From JASBSR01 sp963847575 (GTDB lineage: Bacteria; Pseudomonadota; Gammaproteobacteria; SZUA-229), in contig CAWKAL010000107.1 in assembly GCA_963847575.1 (NCBI GenBank), forward strand, positions 1 through 28,263: a stretch of 28,263 nucleotides of DNA. Reading direction: 5' to 3'. Below are positions 1 through 9,432 of the stretch, in pieces. The position numbers and the translations under genes are program-made. The notes beneath the pieces are model-generated. The model did not search any database, was not told where the DNA came from, and was given only the letters and a program-made list of their open reading frames with translations. How positions within the stretch are numbered: the stretch's first letter is position 1; each line of letters starts with the position of its first letter.

Positions 1-1
1 G

Positions 2-3000
2 GTAGATGGCACAACGATTGACACCGGCAGCGGCAACCTGGAAATCTGGATGCGCGATGGCGTTAATACCACTGCCACTGGCGATGACATCGTACTGGCG
101 AACATAATCCACTAATGACATGCTGATCAAGGTGAACAGCCTTAGCGATGACAGTGATATCCTGCGCACAGCCACAGGCTCCATAACAGCAAACTCTGTT
201 TTTATTGATCATGATGGGCCTCAAAATGGCACCATTGGCCTGAATGCACTCAATGCACTGGATATCACCACTGATTTCATCGGCGCGCATATCCACGGCT
301 CCACCGGCGGTGGCGGTGAAGGTATCTTTATTAATGTCACTGATAATGGATCTGGCACAGTCACTGTCGGTAATACCTGTTACGGCAGTGCGTCACCCGG
401 GTGTGACACGATTGCTGGCCAGCCACTGGCGCCGCATTTAATCCTGGGAATTCACACCGAACTGGGTGGCCTGATCAACCTGCTGGTGAATGCTAATTTT
501 GATCTCAGGGAACCGATTCGCACCCTGGGTGGTGGCGATATCTTTATCGGTACAACCGCTGGTGACATCACATTAACCCTGGGCTCGGGTGACATCGACG
601 GTTCCGGCAATGTCACGATCAATAGCGTTGGCACTTTCAACAATACCCTCGCGTCAATGTCAGCCAATGGTAATTTCAACATCAGCAGTTTCGACCTGTT
701 TTTAAACGCAACCGGTATTACAGATATAACCGCAACGGGTGATGTGGTTCTCTCTGCCAATGGACAGATATCCAATGGTGGTGCAGGCGCTGGATTGCCT
801 GATGTATCGGCTGCCAATTTAACCCTGATTTCTGCAGGCGGCATTGAACTCGATTTTGATGCAGCCACGCTTACAGCCACCGAATCCACCGCTGCCAGTG
901 TCAACCTGTTTTACACCTCAGTGATTGGCACCCTGGACATACTGTCGATCCAGAACGTTGGTGGCGATATTTCGTTACAGGCAATTAATGGCGGAAGTCT
1001 ACGGGTTGCAGGTGTAGTCAACGGTGGCGATACATTCCTTAACTTAATATCAAATAACGACCTGATCATTAATGATGATGTTACGGCCACCAGTACTGCA
1101 ATAATTTCTCTGACAGCGGACAATGATCTCAACGGTAGCGGAAGTCTCATTATCAACAATACCAGCTCTGATTTGTTAACTATTTTCTCAATGACAGCCT
1201 TAACCTGAACGCTGCGGATATCTCAATCACCGGCGGCAGCGTTGCTGGACGGGGTATTGATATCCAGTCAGGCAGTGGTGATGTTGATATAGATGCTTCA
1301 ACTGGTGACATCACTATTGCAGGTGGCACAGCAAATAACACCGGCGTAATAATTCGTGGCAATCAGACCGGCGTCACTGATGTGAGCGTGCTTGCGACTG
1401 GCGACTTCTTCCTGCGTGCAGGTACGGGTGCTAATTCATCTGCATCGATCGAATCAAGCGATGCAGATACAGAAGGCGTTTCTATAAATGCAACCAATAT
1501 CACAATTGATAACACAGGGGCGGGCACTGATTCCGACGCCTTTATCAATGCCAGCAATGGAACCACAAACGCAACGCTTGTTTCCTCTGGCAATTGCAAC
1601 GGTTGTGTAGCAGTCATCGATCCGGCAGGTACAACAGGTTCACAGTTTGGCATCTGGGCATTAAACTTCCCATTAGGTGGCTCACTCATCGTATGGGATG
1701 GCGAGGCGGGGTCCGATGACAACTGGACAACTGCCATCAACTGGGTAGGTGACGTAGTACCAACTGTGGGTGACAGCGTTAGTATTGGATTATTCACCCC
1801 GACCATCACTTCGACGGTCGACACTATCGTCAACCTGTCATTAGATAGCGGCACGATAATACTCGCCACAAATGGTGTGTTAAGCCTGACTGGTGATGCG
1901 AATGTCATTAACGATGGCGGCATCACACTTTCCGCTATTACCAGCACATTGAGTATTCAGGGCAATGCCACGTTCACCGGCACGGCGACTAATGTGGATC
2001 TGGATGTACAGGCGGGCTCTGTCAACGTCGCCGGCACATTCAATTCAACTGGCATTGTTAATGCAGGCGGCAGCGGCATGCTCGCAATTGCTAATACCGC
2101 CACATTCAATGAATTGAATGTCAGCAATGCGACCGCAGTGTTAAACGGCTTGAACAACACCATCAATGCTTTCACACTGTCATCAAATGCGACTTTACAA
2201 GGCAACGGCAACACAACCACCAGCGGTTTATTCACCTGGAGTGAAAGTACCTTATCGCATAACTTACTGGTCGATGGTGACATGGCCGTGCCTTCCGTAA
2301 CCGGTAATGCCATCATCGATGGCGGTATCGTGACACTGAGCAATAACGCACTCGCCACGCGCACGATTTCCAACCCGCTGGATATTGTGGGCACTGGACA
2401 ACTGATCAACCAGGGGCCGCTGGGCCTGGATGAATCTGCCAGCATTCGCTCATCAGACGGCACTGGCATTTTCAATAACGAGTCGACGGGTGCACTGACC
2501 TACAACAGCACCAGCGCCACATTTGACATGGGGGTCGGTACCGGGCTGACATTTATCACCTCAGGTGATATCGATGCGATGGGCGGCACATTCAATGTCA
2601 CTACGACCACTCCGATGGAATGGAACGGCGGCAAATGGTTTGGCTTTGGTGGCGGCTTCGCTATCGATACCGTGCTTAACCTGAATACTGCAGCAACCAA
2701 AACGATCGACGGTATTGCGTTCACCAGCAGCCAGCCTGTCAACATACTCGGCGATGGCGACCTGGACATCATCAACAGTGGTAGCTTCACAATCGGTGCT
2801 GGTGGACAGGTGACACATTCATCGAACGGTGACATTACCAGTTCCGATACTTCAGGCGCATTTGTTAATAACGATCTGTTCGTAAACTCGGCAGGTAATA
2901 CCGAGTTCGTGAATATCACCATGGCAAATAACGCACAGCTGGATGTGTCCGGTGGCAGCTTGACCTTCAGTACAGGACTCGCTAACGCTGCTGCAAGCGT

Positions 3001-4489
3001 TGTCAATGTAAGCGCAGGCACACTCGTATTAAATGAAGCCGGCACACCAACAGATGCGGGTGACTATCTCGTAAACGGCACAGGCCAGGTCCAGGTACTG
3101 AGCAATAGAAACTTCACCGGCAATTACGACTTCAGCGCGGGTTCTATGTTGATCAATGGTGCAGCGGTCGATTTCAGCGGTGTACCTGGCCTTGTCGATA
3201 TCATGGACCTGGTTCTGAACGGCGGCGGTAGCATCAGCGGTGACCCACTTACTATTAATAACGCATTCGACTGGATAGCCGGTACTGTCAACTCGACGAC
3301 GCTGGATATCCAGCCTGGCGCGGTGATGAATGTATCCGATTCGGCTGCAATTGCCGGTGACTTTACCAATGATGGCCAGACCAATATTCTAAATGGCGGT
3401 GCTCTGCGACTGATTGTCGGCAACACACATGCTGGCGCCTTTAATATCGCCACGGGCGGTGCGCTGGATATTGATACCGGTACACATACATTCAATGGTG
3501 CGCTCGGCGGTGGTGGCACGCTGATCATCAGTAACTCAACATCTGATCTTGTATTACAGGCAAACAGTACTGTCGGCAACCTGCAGATGCTTGATGGTAT
3601 TTTGCGCGGCAACGGCAATCTTGACGTAACGAATTTATCAACATGGTCGGGCGGTTCCATGTCGGGCGCGGGTGCCACAAACTTTAATGGCGGTGTCAAC
3701 ATCCTCGGGTCGGTTACCTTAGACCGGGTTCTCAATACCAACGGCGGTAGCATTGATGGTTTCGGCTCTGTTACCGATGGCATTAGCGGCACCGCTGCAT
3801 TCAATTTAACCGGTGGTGTATTCACGGTAGTGGATAGCGGCAATACCCACCTCGTGGACACCGGCATCACCATCAATCCAGGTGCCACGCTGGATGTACA
3901 GGGCACGCTCTACGTGCAGCTCGCCAGCATCGGCGTGACCAATAACGGCGGTACACTCAGCGGCAGTGGCAGCATCATCGGTGACGTGTTCAATGATGGC
4001 ATCCTCAGCCCTGGAAACTCACCCGGTGTCATGCTGATCGATGGTGACCTGACCTTGCTCAGCAACTCGTTGCTCAATCTCGATGTGGAAGGTATCACCA
4101 CGGCCGGGGTGGATTATGACCTGCTGGATGTCACCGGGCAGATTATTTTCGGTGGTGCCATGGCCGTGATCATACCGCCGGGTTCTCCTGCACTGAAATT
4201 GCAGGACAACTTCTCGCCGGTGACATACAGCAGCAGCACTGGCCAGTTCCAGAGCATTACAGCCTCGCCAGGGTACGCCTTCAAGCCAATCTTCGGCCCT
4301 AACGGCCTTGTTCTGGAAGCCACTTCGGTCCCGGGCCTGGCGTTACCCCGCGATCCATCGACCGACATCGTCAACCTGACCAATTCGTTTGACCTGGCCG
4401 AGTTTTTCGAGGATATGAACGATCTTCTGGTCAAGGTCGATGCGGACGATGACGACGAGGAAGAGACCGGTACACTGGTATGTTCTTAA
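2..4489 (+). CDS. Large beta-helical surface adhesin (filamentous hemagglutinin/autotransporter-like), 5'-truncated, two frameshifts
   Basis: This is the C-terminal part of a very large exported repetitive protein; the start lies before the window. Frame 2 is open from base 2 to a stop at 113, frame 3 carries the protein from about 108 to 1206, and frame 2 resumes from about 1180 to the stop at 4487-4489. Composition is constant across both breaks: rich in Gly, Asn, Thr, Ser, Asp and Val, nearly free of Lys and Cys, as in parallel beta-helix stalks. Near 1691-1760 there is a W-D-G...NW...NW..D.VP module typical of autotransporter-associated repeat proteins. Near 3940-4060 there is a G.L.G.G.I.G.V.N.G.LSPGNSPG motif, often seen at the end of such stalks. 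No beta-barrel follows, so this is not a classical autotransporter. The chain ends in a loop region, an acidic D/E run and a terminal V-C-S. A two-partner-secretion or other surface role is inference; no TpsB partner is in the window. Confidence 0.8.
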
Positions 4490-4587
4490 GCTGATTTTTT
4501 GCCCCACAGGTGGATCCTGAAACTCTCAGGCGTGTTGAATATGCTGTGTATGTGTACTGAAATATAATATAAGAACTAAATCAGCAG

Positions 4588-4616
4588 TTGAAATTTTGCT
4601 TAGTATATTATAGAAT
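4588..4616 (+). promoter_or_regulatory. Probable sigma-70 promoter of the rhodanese gene
   Basis: A -35 box TTGAAA (4588-4593) and a -10 box TAGAAT (4611-4616) are separated by exactly 17 bases. Each box matches 5 of 6 consensus positions. Transcription would start near 4623, about 24 bases before the rhodanese ATG. It lies in the AT-rich gap after the adhesin stop. Confidence 0.6.
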
Positions 4617-4646
4617 GCTTATATTCTTGCAGTTAAGGAATCCAGC

Positions 4647-4934
4647 ATGTTCGACATTTTATCCTGTAGTGAAATCAAAACCTTATTGTCCCAGGGCGGG
4701 CAGCTCATCGACGTGCGCAGCCACTATGAATTCAGTGCCGGCGCGCTCAACGACGCGGTCCACATGCCGCTCGACCAGATGCAATACCACGTTGATGCCA
4801 TCGAGAAAGACAAGCCGGTGATCCTGTATTGCCGCAGCGGCCAGCGCTCGGCCTTCGCCAAGCAGATGCTGGAGATGATGGGCTTTCGTGATGTTTATAA
4901 TATCGGCGGTTATTCGCAGTACGCCAGCTGCTGA
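4647..4934 (+). CDS. Small single-domain rhodanese (sulfurtransferase-like)
   Basis: This 95-residue protein is one rhodanese domain. Visible features are the D-V-R-S motif near residue 23 and the active-site loop C-R-S-G-Q-R-S with catalytic Cys62 after a hydrophobic strand. Rhodaneses carry sulfane sulfur as a persulfide on this cysteine. There is no signal peptide, so it should be cytoplasmic, like GlpE. The ATG at 4647 is supported by AAGGAA at 4635-4640. The C-terminus is short and ends soon after the Y-N-I-G-G motif, but this is within the normal range for stand-alone domains. The HMA protein gene follows 67 bases downstream on the same strand, and the two may be cotranscribed. The physiological acceptor cannot be told from sequence. 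Confidence 0.88.
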   Translation: MFDILSCSEIKTLLSQGGQLIDVRSHYEFSAGALNDAVHMPLDQMQYHVDAIEKDKPVILYCRSGQRSAFAKQMLEMMGFRDVYNIGGYSQYASC

Positions 4935-5001
4935 CTACATCGCCCGGTATTGTCATTCACGCCAGTCAGTAGCATCATGGTCAGCATCAGGGAGTGTTGT
5001 T

Positions 5002-5277
5002 ATGAACTACCAGGTCAGGGTTGAAAATATCAAGTGCGGCGGCTGCGCCAGCACCATTACATCCAAATTGAAAGCGCTAGAGGGCGTGACCGCTGTCGAA
5101 GTCGATATTGCCGAGGGCATCGTATCGGCCGACGCAGAAGAGGGCCTGGGTGAATTGCTCACTGCCACGCTGCTGAATCTCGGCTATCCAGAATCGGGTA
5201 CCGCTGAAGGTATTGCAGCCGCCAAAGCGAAAGCCAAATCATTTGTCAGCTGCGCGGTGGGCAGAATGAAAAGCTGA
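5002..5277 (+). CDS. Small heavy-metal-associated (HMA) domain protein
   Basis: This 91-residue protein has a ferredoxin-like HMA fold signature: an N-terminal beta strand, then the metal-binding loop K-C-G-G-C with Cys12 and Cys15, a helix, and the V-x-A-V-E-V-D strand. Family members bind Cu(I) or similar soft metals as chaperones or regulators. The last 30 residues add an Ala/Lys-rich helix and one more Cys (S-C-A-V-G). The frame is open further upstream to 4888, but I chose ATG 5002 because it has GGAG at 4991-4994 and because homology begins there. No metal-exporting P-type ATPase is adjacent; the only close partner is the rhodanese. Whether it serves copper supply to the distant cox cluster is speculation. 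Confidence 0.85.
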   Translation: MNYQVRVENIKCGGCASTITSKLKALEGVTAVEVDIAEGIVSADAEEGLGELLTATLLNLGYPESGTAEGIAAAKAKAKSFVSCAVGRMKS

Positions 5278-5653
5278 ATACTTGTGTTGACCACATATTG
5301 TCGGCAGGCTTTACAGATTGAAACAGAGTCTAATATCCAGCTGCCGTTACAGGTAATATTAACTAGCTGATTAATATATAAATAATATCGAAGGCGTAAA
5401 ATGGAGTCGGAATTTCTGGCTATATTTAACTAATTATTGAGCTCTTAAACCATAATCGTCAGCTTCTTTTACACAATTCAAACCAGGAGTTATAGCCAAT
5501 AATGTTAACTACCTGTTTATGAAGTAAATTTTTTAGATGGCTTGGTTTTTGCATTATTATTGCTCAGATTTTTAAGTTTATAACGTTATCAAAACAATCA
5601 AGCATTCATACTTACTAAATATATATAAAACAAAGGGATAGAGGAAAAATAAC
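5278..5653. other. AT-rich intergenic region upstream of the PEP-CTERM gene
   Basis: This 376-base gap has no credible protein-coding frame. It holds the sigma-54 type promoter at 5538-5553 and the ribosome-binding site GAGG at 5641-5644. The 260 bases before the promoter would be the expected place for an enhancer-binding protein, but I could not pick out a convincing repeated operator. Confidence 0.6.
5538..5553 (+). promoter_or_regulatory. Sigma-54 (RpoN) type promoter of the PEP-CTERM gene
   Basis: The string TGGCTTGGTTTTTGCA matches the -24/-12 consensus TGGCACGnnnnTTGCW at TGGC, at the G of the -24 block and at all five bases of the -12 block. The invariant GG (5539-5540) and GC (5551-5552) are separated by exactly 10 bases, as sigma-54 requires. 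Transcription would start near 5564-5566, leaving a leader of about 90 bases before ATG 5654. Regulation of PEP-CTERM/exosortase genes by sigma-54 with the PrsK/PrsR two-component pair is established for some floc-forming bacteria. Its use here is inference. Confidence 0.6.
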
Positions 5654-6442
5654 ATGTTAAAATCATTAAAGATGACTTTCAAAACCACAGCCGCAGCAGC
5701 TGTGTTATCTGCAGGGCTGTTTTCAGCACCTCAGGTTCTGGCCGGCAGCATTGTTCAGTGTGGCGAGGCTATATGTAGTACTACATATGATGTATCTATC
5801 GGTGATCTAACAATCAGAGATGCAGGCACTTTAGTATACGACGCCAAAACTGGTGAAATTTCGCTGGGCTCAGAAATAAATACCTTTAGCGATGGTGCTG
5901 GAAACTCACTATCGGTCAACTCACTGGGTGGTAATGCCGATCCAATCCTGCTCTTTGGCGTGGGTGCTACTACAGGGGCTAACTCCTCAAGCTTTGGCTT
6001 CACCTTTAATCTTCCGGTTCAAATCGCGGGCCAGATTAGTGCCAACTCAAGTGTGTCGTATTCATTGACAGCTGGCACTGCCGCAGGTGCTCAGATTACC
6101 CCAATCTTTACCAATGTCGTCTCAGCATTTGAATTGGACACCGATATTGGCGGCCTGGGTTCATTGAATAAGGGCGTTGATGTTGGAAATACGTTCGGCT
6201 TCGTACCAGCGGGTGTTCTTCCTGAAACTCAGAACTCACCAGTCTATACCGCAAGCAATACCTTTACCGGTAGCCTTGCCTACGACCTGATGGTAGTCAA
6301 AATCGATTTCGGACTCACTGCTAACAGCGCTGTAGGGATTTCCGGTGGCGTGCAACAGGTAATACCTGTACCTGCTGCAGTCTGGCTGTTCGGTTCTGGC
6401 CTGATTGGCCTGATCGGTGTTGCAAGACGCAAAGCCAGCTAA
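5654..6442 (+). CDS. PEP-CTERM sorting domain protein (exosortase substrate)
   Basis: This 262-residue secreted protein begins with a Sec signal peptide: a basic start, an Ala-rich core, and probable cleavage after A-P-Q-V-L-A near residue 30. The body is Gly/Ser/Thr/Asn-rich with two nearby cysteines (Q-C-G-E-A-I-C). The C-terminus is a textbook PEP-CTERM tail: P-V-P-A-A-V-W-L-F at residues 238-246, a glycine-rich transmembrane segment, and A-R-R-K-A-S at the end. Exosortase EpsH/XrtA-type enzymes recognise this tail, usually together with exopolysaccharide export. No exosortase gene is in the window. ATG 5654 has GAGG at 5641-5644. The gene is a single transcription unit with its own sigma-54 type promoter and terminator. 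The function of the mature body is unknown. Confidence 0.92.
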   Translation: MLKSLKMTFKTTAAAAVLSAGLFSAPQVLAGSIVQCGEAICSTTYDVSIGDLTIRDAGTLVYDAKTGEISLGSEINTFSDGAGNSLSVNSLGGNADPILLFGVGATTGANSSSFGFTFNLPVQIAGQISANSSVSYSLTAGTAAGAQITPIFTNVVSAFELDTDIGGLGSLNKGVDVGNTFGFVPAGVLPETQNSPVYTASNTFTGSLAYDLMVVKIDFGLTANSAVGISGGVQQVIPVPAAVWLFGSGLIGLIGVARRKAS

Positions 6443-6462
6443 TTGTTCTAGCTAGTGAATAT

Positions 6463-6492
6463 AAAAAGGCCGGTTTTAACCGGCCTTTTTTT
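6463..6492 (+). terminator. Rho-independent terminator after the PEP-CTERM gene
   Basis: GGCCGG (6468-6473) pairs with CCGGCC (6480-6485) around a TTTTAA loop and is followed by a run of seven T. An A run before the stem makes it symmetric. It begins about 20 bases after the stop codon and separates this gene from queA, whose ATG is only 37 bases beyond. Confidence 0.9.
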
Positions 6493-6528
6493 CGTCCTCA
6501 ATAAAACATCGTGATACCATCGCGCGCA

Positions 6529-7552
6529 ATGAAAACGCGCGATTTCCATTATGAGCTGCCCGCGGCGCTGATCGCCCAGGCACCTGCCGAGCAACGCTCT
6601 GCCAGTCGTTTATTGAAGCTGGATCGTGCGCGTGATGAAATCAGTCATCACCACTTCAACGAGCTGGCGGATTTTCTGCAGGCGGGTGACCTGCTGGTAT
6701 TCAACGATACTCGCGTAATCCCGGCGCGCCTCTACGGCCACAAGTCCAGCGGCGGCAAGGTGGAAATTCTGATCGAACGCCTGCTCGATGAGCAACGTTG
6801 CCTGGCGCATATACGTGCCAGCAAATCGCCCAAAGCCGGCGCTCACATCACTATTGAAAACTCACCACATGCGCTCACAGTGACTGGGCGCCAGCAGGAT
6901 CTGTTCGAACTATGTTGTGACCAGGGCATCAAGCTGAGCGAACTGATGCAGCAGTCAGGCCACATGCCTTTGCCGCCGTATATAACGCGCGCCGACGAAG
7001 CGCTGGACCACGAACGCTACCAGACGGTGTACGCCAGACAACCGGGCGCGGTGGCGGCCCCCACTGCGGGCCTGCATTTTGACGAGGCCTTGCTCCAACG
7101 CCTGCGCCAGCAGGGTGTTGAATTTAGCTATGTCACCCTGCACGTGGGTGCAGGCACGTTTCAGCCGGTACGCAGTGAAAACATTGTCGACCATAAAATG
7201 CACGCCGAATATATCGATGTCAGCGAGCGACACCGTACTCGCCTGTCGGCAGGCAAGGGCGCGTGGCGGGCGTATCATCGCCGTGGGCACGACCTCGGTA
7301 CGCTGCCTGGAAAGTGCATCGGCCAGCGGCGAGCTGAAACCGTATCGCGGCGATACCGACATATTCATTTATCCCGGCTATCGCTTTCACAGCGTCGATG
7401 CGCTGATCACCAATTTTCATTTGCCTGAATCGACCCTGCTGATGCTGGTGAGTGCGTTTGCCAACCGTGAACAAATCTTGCACGCTTACCAGGCCGCCAT
7501 CGAGCAGCATTACCGGTTTTTCAGTTATGGTGATGCGATGTTTATTGTTTGA
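6529..7552 (+). CDS. queA: S-adenosylmethionine:tRNA ribosyltransferase-isomerase QueA, frameshifted
   Basis: QueA transfers and isomerises the ribose of AdoMet onto 7-aminomethyl-7-deazaguanine in tRNA, making epoxyqueuosine. The start M-K-T-R-D-F-H-Y-E-L-P at 6529 matches the family, as do G-D-L-L-V-F-N-D-T-R-V-I-P-A-R near residue 60, H-M-P-L-P-P-Y, P-T-A-G-L-H-F and H-V-G-A-G-T-F. After E-Y-I-D-V-S-E (about 7226) the original frame loses homology. The +1 frame continues with A-R-G-G-R-I-I-A-V-G-T-T-S, T-N-F-H-L-P-E-S-T-L and the family C-terminus F-F-S-Y-G-D-A-M-F-I-V. One surplus base (or two missing) in the GCGAGCGA stretch near 7223-7231 explains it. Repaired length is about 340 residues, normal for QueA. 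I read it as a sequence error. An upstream GTG at 6511 is in frame but not needed. Confidence 0.93.
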
Positions 7553-7897
7553 AAGAAAACATTACCCATAGAGCCTTAACCGCTGACTAATTTGTATGGA
7601 TCAAATTGAACGCGTGTTTTTTACGCGGCCCGAAGGGTGGAGGGCAGGACGCCCGGAATTGTCGCAGAGGACGCGGAGAAAAACTATTAAGGTAAAAGCA
7701 AAACCAGGAAGCTAAACCACGGGGCGCAACAGGTAGGGCGGGCATTGCCCGCCAAAAATGTCCAGACAGTCGCAAATATTTGCAGCGAAACGCTGGGGCA
7801 CAGAGAAGACCGAGTTGATTATAGGCTGGTAAATGATAGCCTTTTACCTGTATGAAACAAGATATTATAAACATTAACTATATAACTTAACTTACTG
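7553..7897. other. 345-nt intergenic region between queA and tgt, with hairpins
   Basis: No gene is visible here. The first two thirds are G/A-rich and contain CGCGT/ACGCG around a T run (7611-7627), GGGC/GCCC near 7642-7655, a CAGAGGACGCGGAGA string near 7666, and a strong hairpin at 7737-7753. The last 80 bases are AT-rich and probably hold a promoter for tgt, for example TATTATAA near 7862, but no -35 box stands out. queA and tgt are usually almost adjacent, so this gap looks like inserted intergenic repeat material. Confidence 0.5.
7737..7753. repeat. Palindromic GGCGGGC-ATT-GCCCGCC hairpin
   Basis: Seven perfect G/C-rich base pairs enclose a three-base loop, followed by AAAAATG rather than a T run on the + strand. 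It is therefore not a standard terminator in the queA direction. Similar GGGCGGGCAATGCCC strings are common as dispersed intergenic repeats in proteobacteria; whether this one is repeated in the genome cannot be seen from one window. Confidence 0.55.
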
Positions 7898-9007
7898 ATG
7901 TTATTTAACTTACTCAATAATGACGGCCTTGCAAGGCGCGCCCAGCTCACATTTGAGCGCGGCACGGTACAAACCCCGGCGTTCATGCCGGTGGGCACCT
8001 ATGGCACGGTCAAGGCCATGACCCCGGAAGAGCTTACCGAGCTCGGCGCCGAGATCATCCTCGGCAATACCTTTCACCTGATGCTGCGCCCGGGCACCGA
8101 GATCATCCGCAAGCACGGCGACCTGCACGACTTTATGCACTGGCAGGGGCCGATCCTGACGGACTCCGGTGGCTTCCAGGTATTCAGCCTGGCAAAAATG
8201 CGCAAGATCAGCGAGCAGGGGGTGATCTTCCAGTCGCCGGTCGATGGCGCCAAGGTGGAACTGACACCTGAAAGCTCGATGCAGGTTCAGCGTGAACTGG
8301 GCTCGGACATCGTCATGCAGTTCGACGAATGCACACCGTATCCCGCCACGGAGCAGGAAGCCGATGAATCCATGCAGTTGTCACTGCGCTGGGCAGAGCG
8401 ATGCAAGCAGGCGCACGCGGGCAATCCCAACGCGCTGTTCGGGATCGTGCAGGGCGGCATGTATGCCGATTTGCGGGCACATTCAGCAGACGGGCTCAAG
8501 CAGCTTGGCTTTGATGGCTACGCGATTGGCGGGCTCTCGGTGGGCGAACCCGAGGCCGAACGCACGCATATCCTCGATGTCACCCTGCCGCATTTACCCA
8601 CCGACCGGCCGCGCTATTTAATGGGTGTGGGCAAACCGGAAGATATCGTCGAGGCGGTGCGGCAGGGCGTCGATATGTTCGATTGCGTGATTCCAACGCG
8701 CAATGCGCGCACCGGCTTTTTGTACACCCGCGAGGGCGTGGTCAAAATCCGCAACAGCCGCTATCGCGATGATACCCGGCCACTGGACGAAAACTGCGGC
8801 TGCTACACCTGCCGGCATTTCAGTCGCGCCTACCTGCGCCATCTCGACAGCTGCGGAGAGATCCTCGGCGCGCGCCTGAACACCATCCACAACCTGCATT
8901 ATTACCAGGACCTGATGCGTGATATCCGCCACGCCATCGAAGCCGGGCGCTTCGACGCCTTCGCGCTGGATTTTCACCAAAAACGTGCACAATTGTCTGT
9001 CGCATAG
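7898..9007 (+). CDS. tgt: tRNA-guanine transglycosylase Tgt
   Basis: Tgt swaps the guanine at anticodon position 34 of Asp, Asn, His and Tyr tRNAs for the queuine precursor preQ1, the step before QueA. The 369-residue chain is full length. It carries D-S-G-G-F-Q with Asp89, F-G-I-V-Q-G-G, G-G-L-S-V-G-E, the nucleophile Asp262 in F-D-C-V-I-P-T-R-N-A-R, and the zinc site C300-x-C302-x2-C305 with His331 in T-I-H-N-L. The ATG at 7898 fits the usual family start (x-F-x-L-L-x-x-D-G-x-A-R-R), but no Shine-Dalgarno sequence precedes it. yajC follows 66 bases downstream on the same strand. Confidence 0.97.
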   Translation: MLFNLLNNDGLARRAQLTFERGTVQTPAFMPVGTYGTVKAMTPEELTELGAEIILGNTFHLMLRPGTEIIRKHGDLHDFMHWQGPILTDSGGFQVFSLAKMRKISEQGVIFQSPVDGAKVELTPESSMQVQRELGSDIVMQFDECTPYPATEQEADESMQLSLRWAERCKQAHAGNPNALFGIVQGGMYADLRAHSADGLKQLGFDGYAIGGLSVGEPEAERTHILDVTLPHLPTDRPRYLMGVGKPEDIVEAVRQGVDMFDCVIPTRNARTGFLYTREGVVKIRNSRYRDDTRPLDENCGCYTCRHFSRAYLRHLDSCGEILGARLNTIHNLHYYQDLMRDIRHAIEAGRFDAFALDFHQKRAQLSVA

Positions 9008-9073
9008 CGCTTCATAGCGCCATCTGTGGCATAATGTCGCGCTTTCAAAACACAGTCATTCCCGAGGAAATTT

Positions 9074-9415
9074 ATGAGCTTTTTCATCTCTGATGCCATT
9101 GCAGAAGCCGCACCGGCTGGCGCGTCTGCCGATCCACTGGCTTCTCTTATTCTCCCCATTGGCCTGGTGGTGCTGTTCTATTTTTTCCTGATACGCCCAC
9201 AGAGCAAACGCGCGAAACAGCACAAGGAAATGGTCTCGGCACTGCAGAAAGGCGAGGAAGTGGTCACCACCGGCGGTATGCTGGGTAAGATCACCACCGT
9301 CAGTGAAAATTTTGTATCACTTGAAATCAGCCGTGATGTCACCATCCACGTGCAGAAGAATTCGATCCAGGCAGTGATGCCCAAAGGCACCATAAAAGAA
9401 CAACAAAACGCTTAA
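9074..9415 (+). CDS. yajC: Sec translocase accessory subunit YajC
   Basis: This 113-residue protein has a short periplasmic start, one transmembrane helix (about residues 25-45) ending in F-L-I-R-P-Q, then R-A-K-Q-H-K-E-M, and a small cytoplasmic domain with E-V-V-T-T-G-G-M-L-G-K-I, the YajC hallmark. YajC associates with SecDF next to SecYEG. GAGG lies about 9 bases before the ATG. secD begins 17 bases after the stop. Confidence 0.96.
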   Translation: MSFFISDAIAEAAPAGASADPLASLILPIGLVVLFYFFLIRPQSKRAKQHKEMVSALQKGEEVVTTGGMLGKITTVSENFVSLEISRDVTIHVQKNSIQAVMPKGTIKEQQNA

Positions 9416-9432
9416 CGCGAAAGGAATCAGCC

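Noticed and set aside
3124..3906. Long antisense open frames opposite the adhesin (also 1363-1947, 1957-2475, 2500-3045)
   Set aside because: The repetitive, low-stop composition of the adhesin leaves the opposite strand open. The products are Pro/Val/Ser-rich with no recognisable domain and no ribosome site.
4888..5001. N-terminal extension of the HMA protein
   Set aside because: It overlaps the rhodanese end, shows no homology, and ATG 5002 has a proper Shine-Dalgarno sequence.
7737..7753. Terminator for queA
   Set aside because: The hairpin is strong but is followed by A residues rather than a T run and lies 185 bases after the stop codon.
9030..9035. CATAAT as a -10 box for yajC
   Set aside because: No acceptable -35 box is found at 16-18 bases, and yajC probably reads on from tgt.
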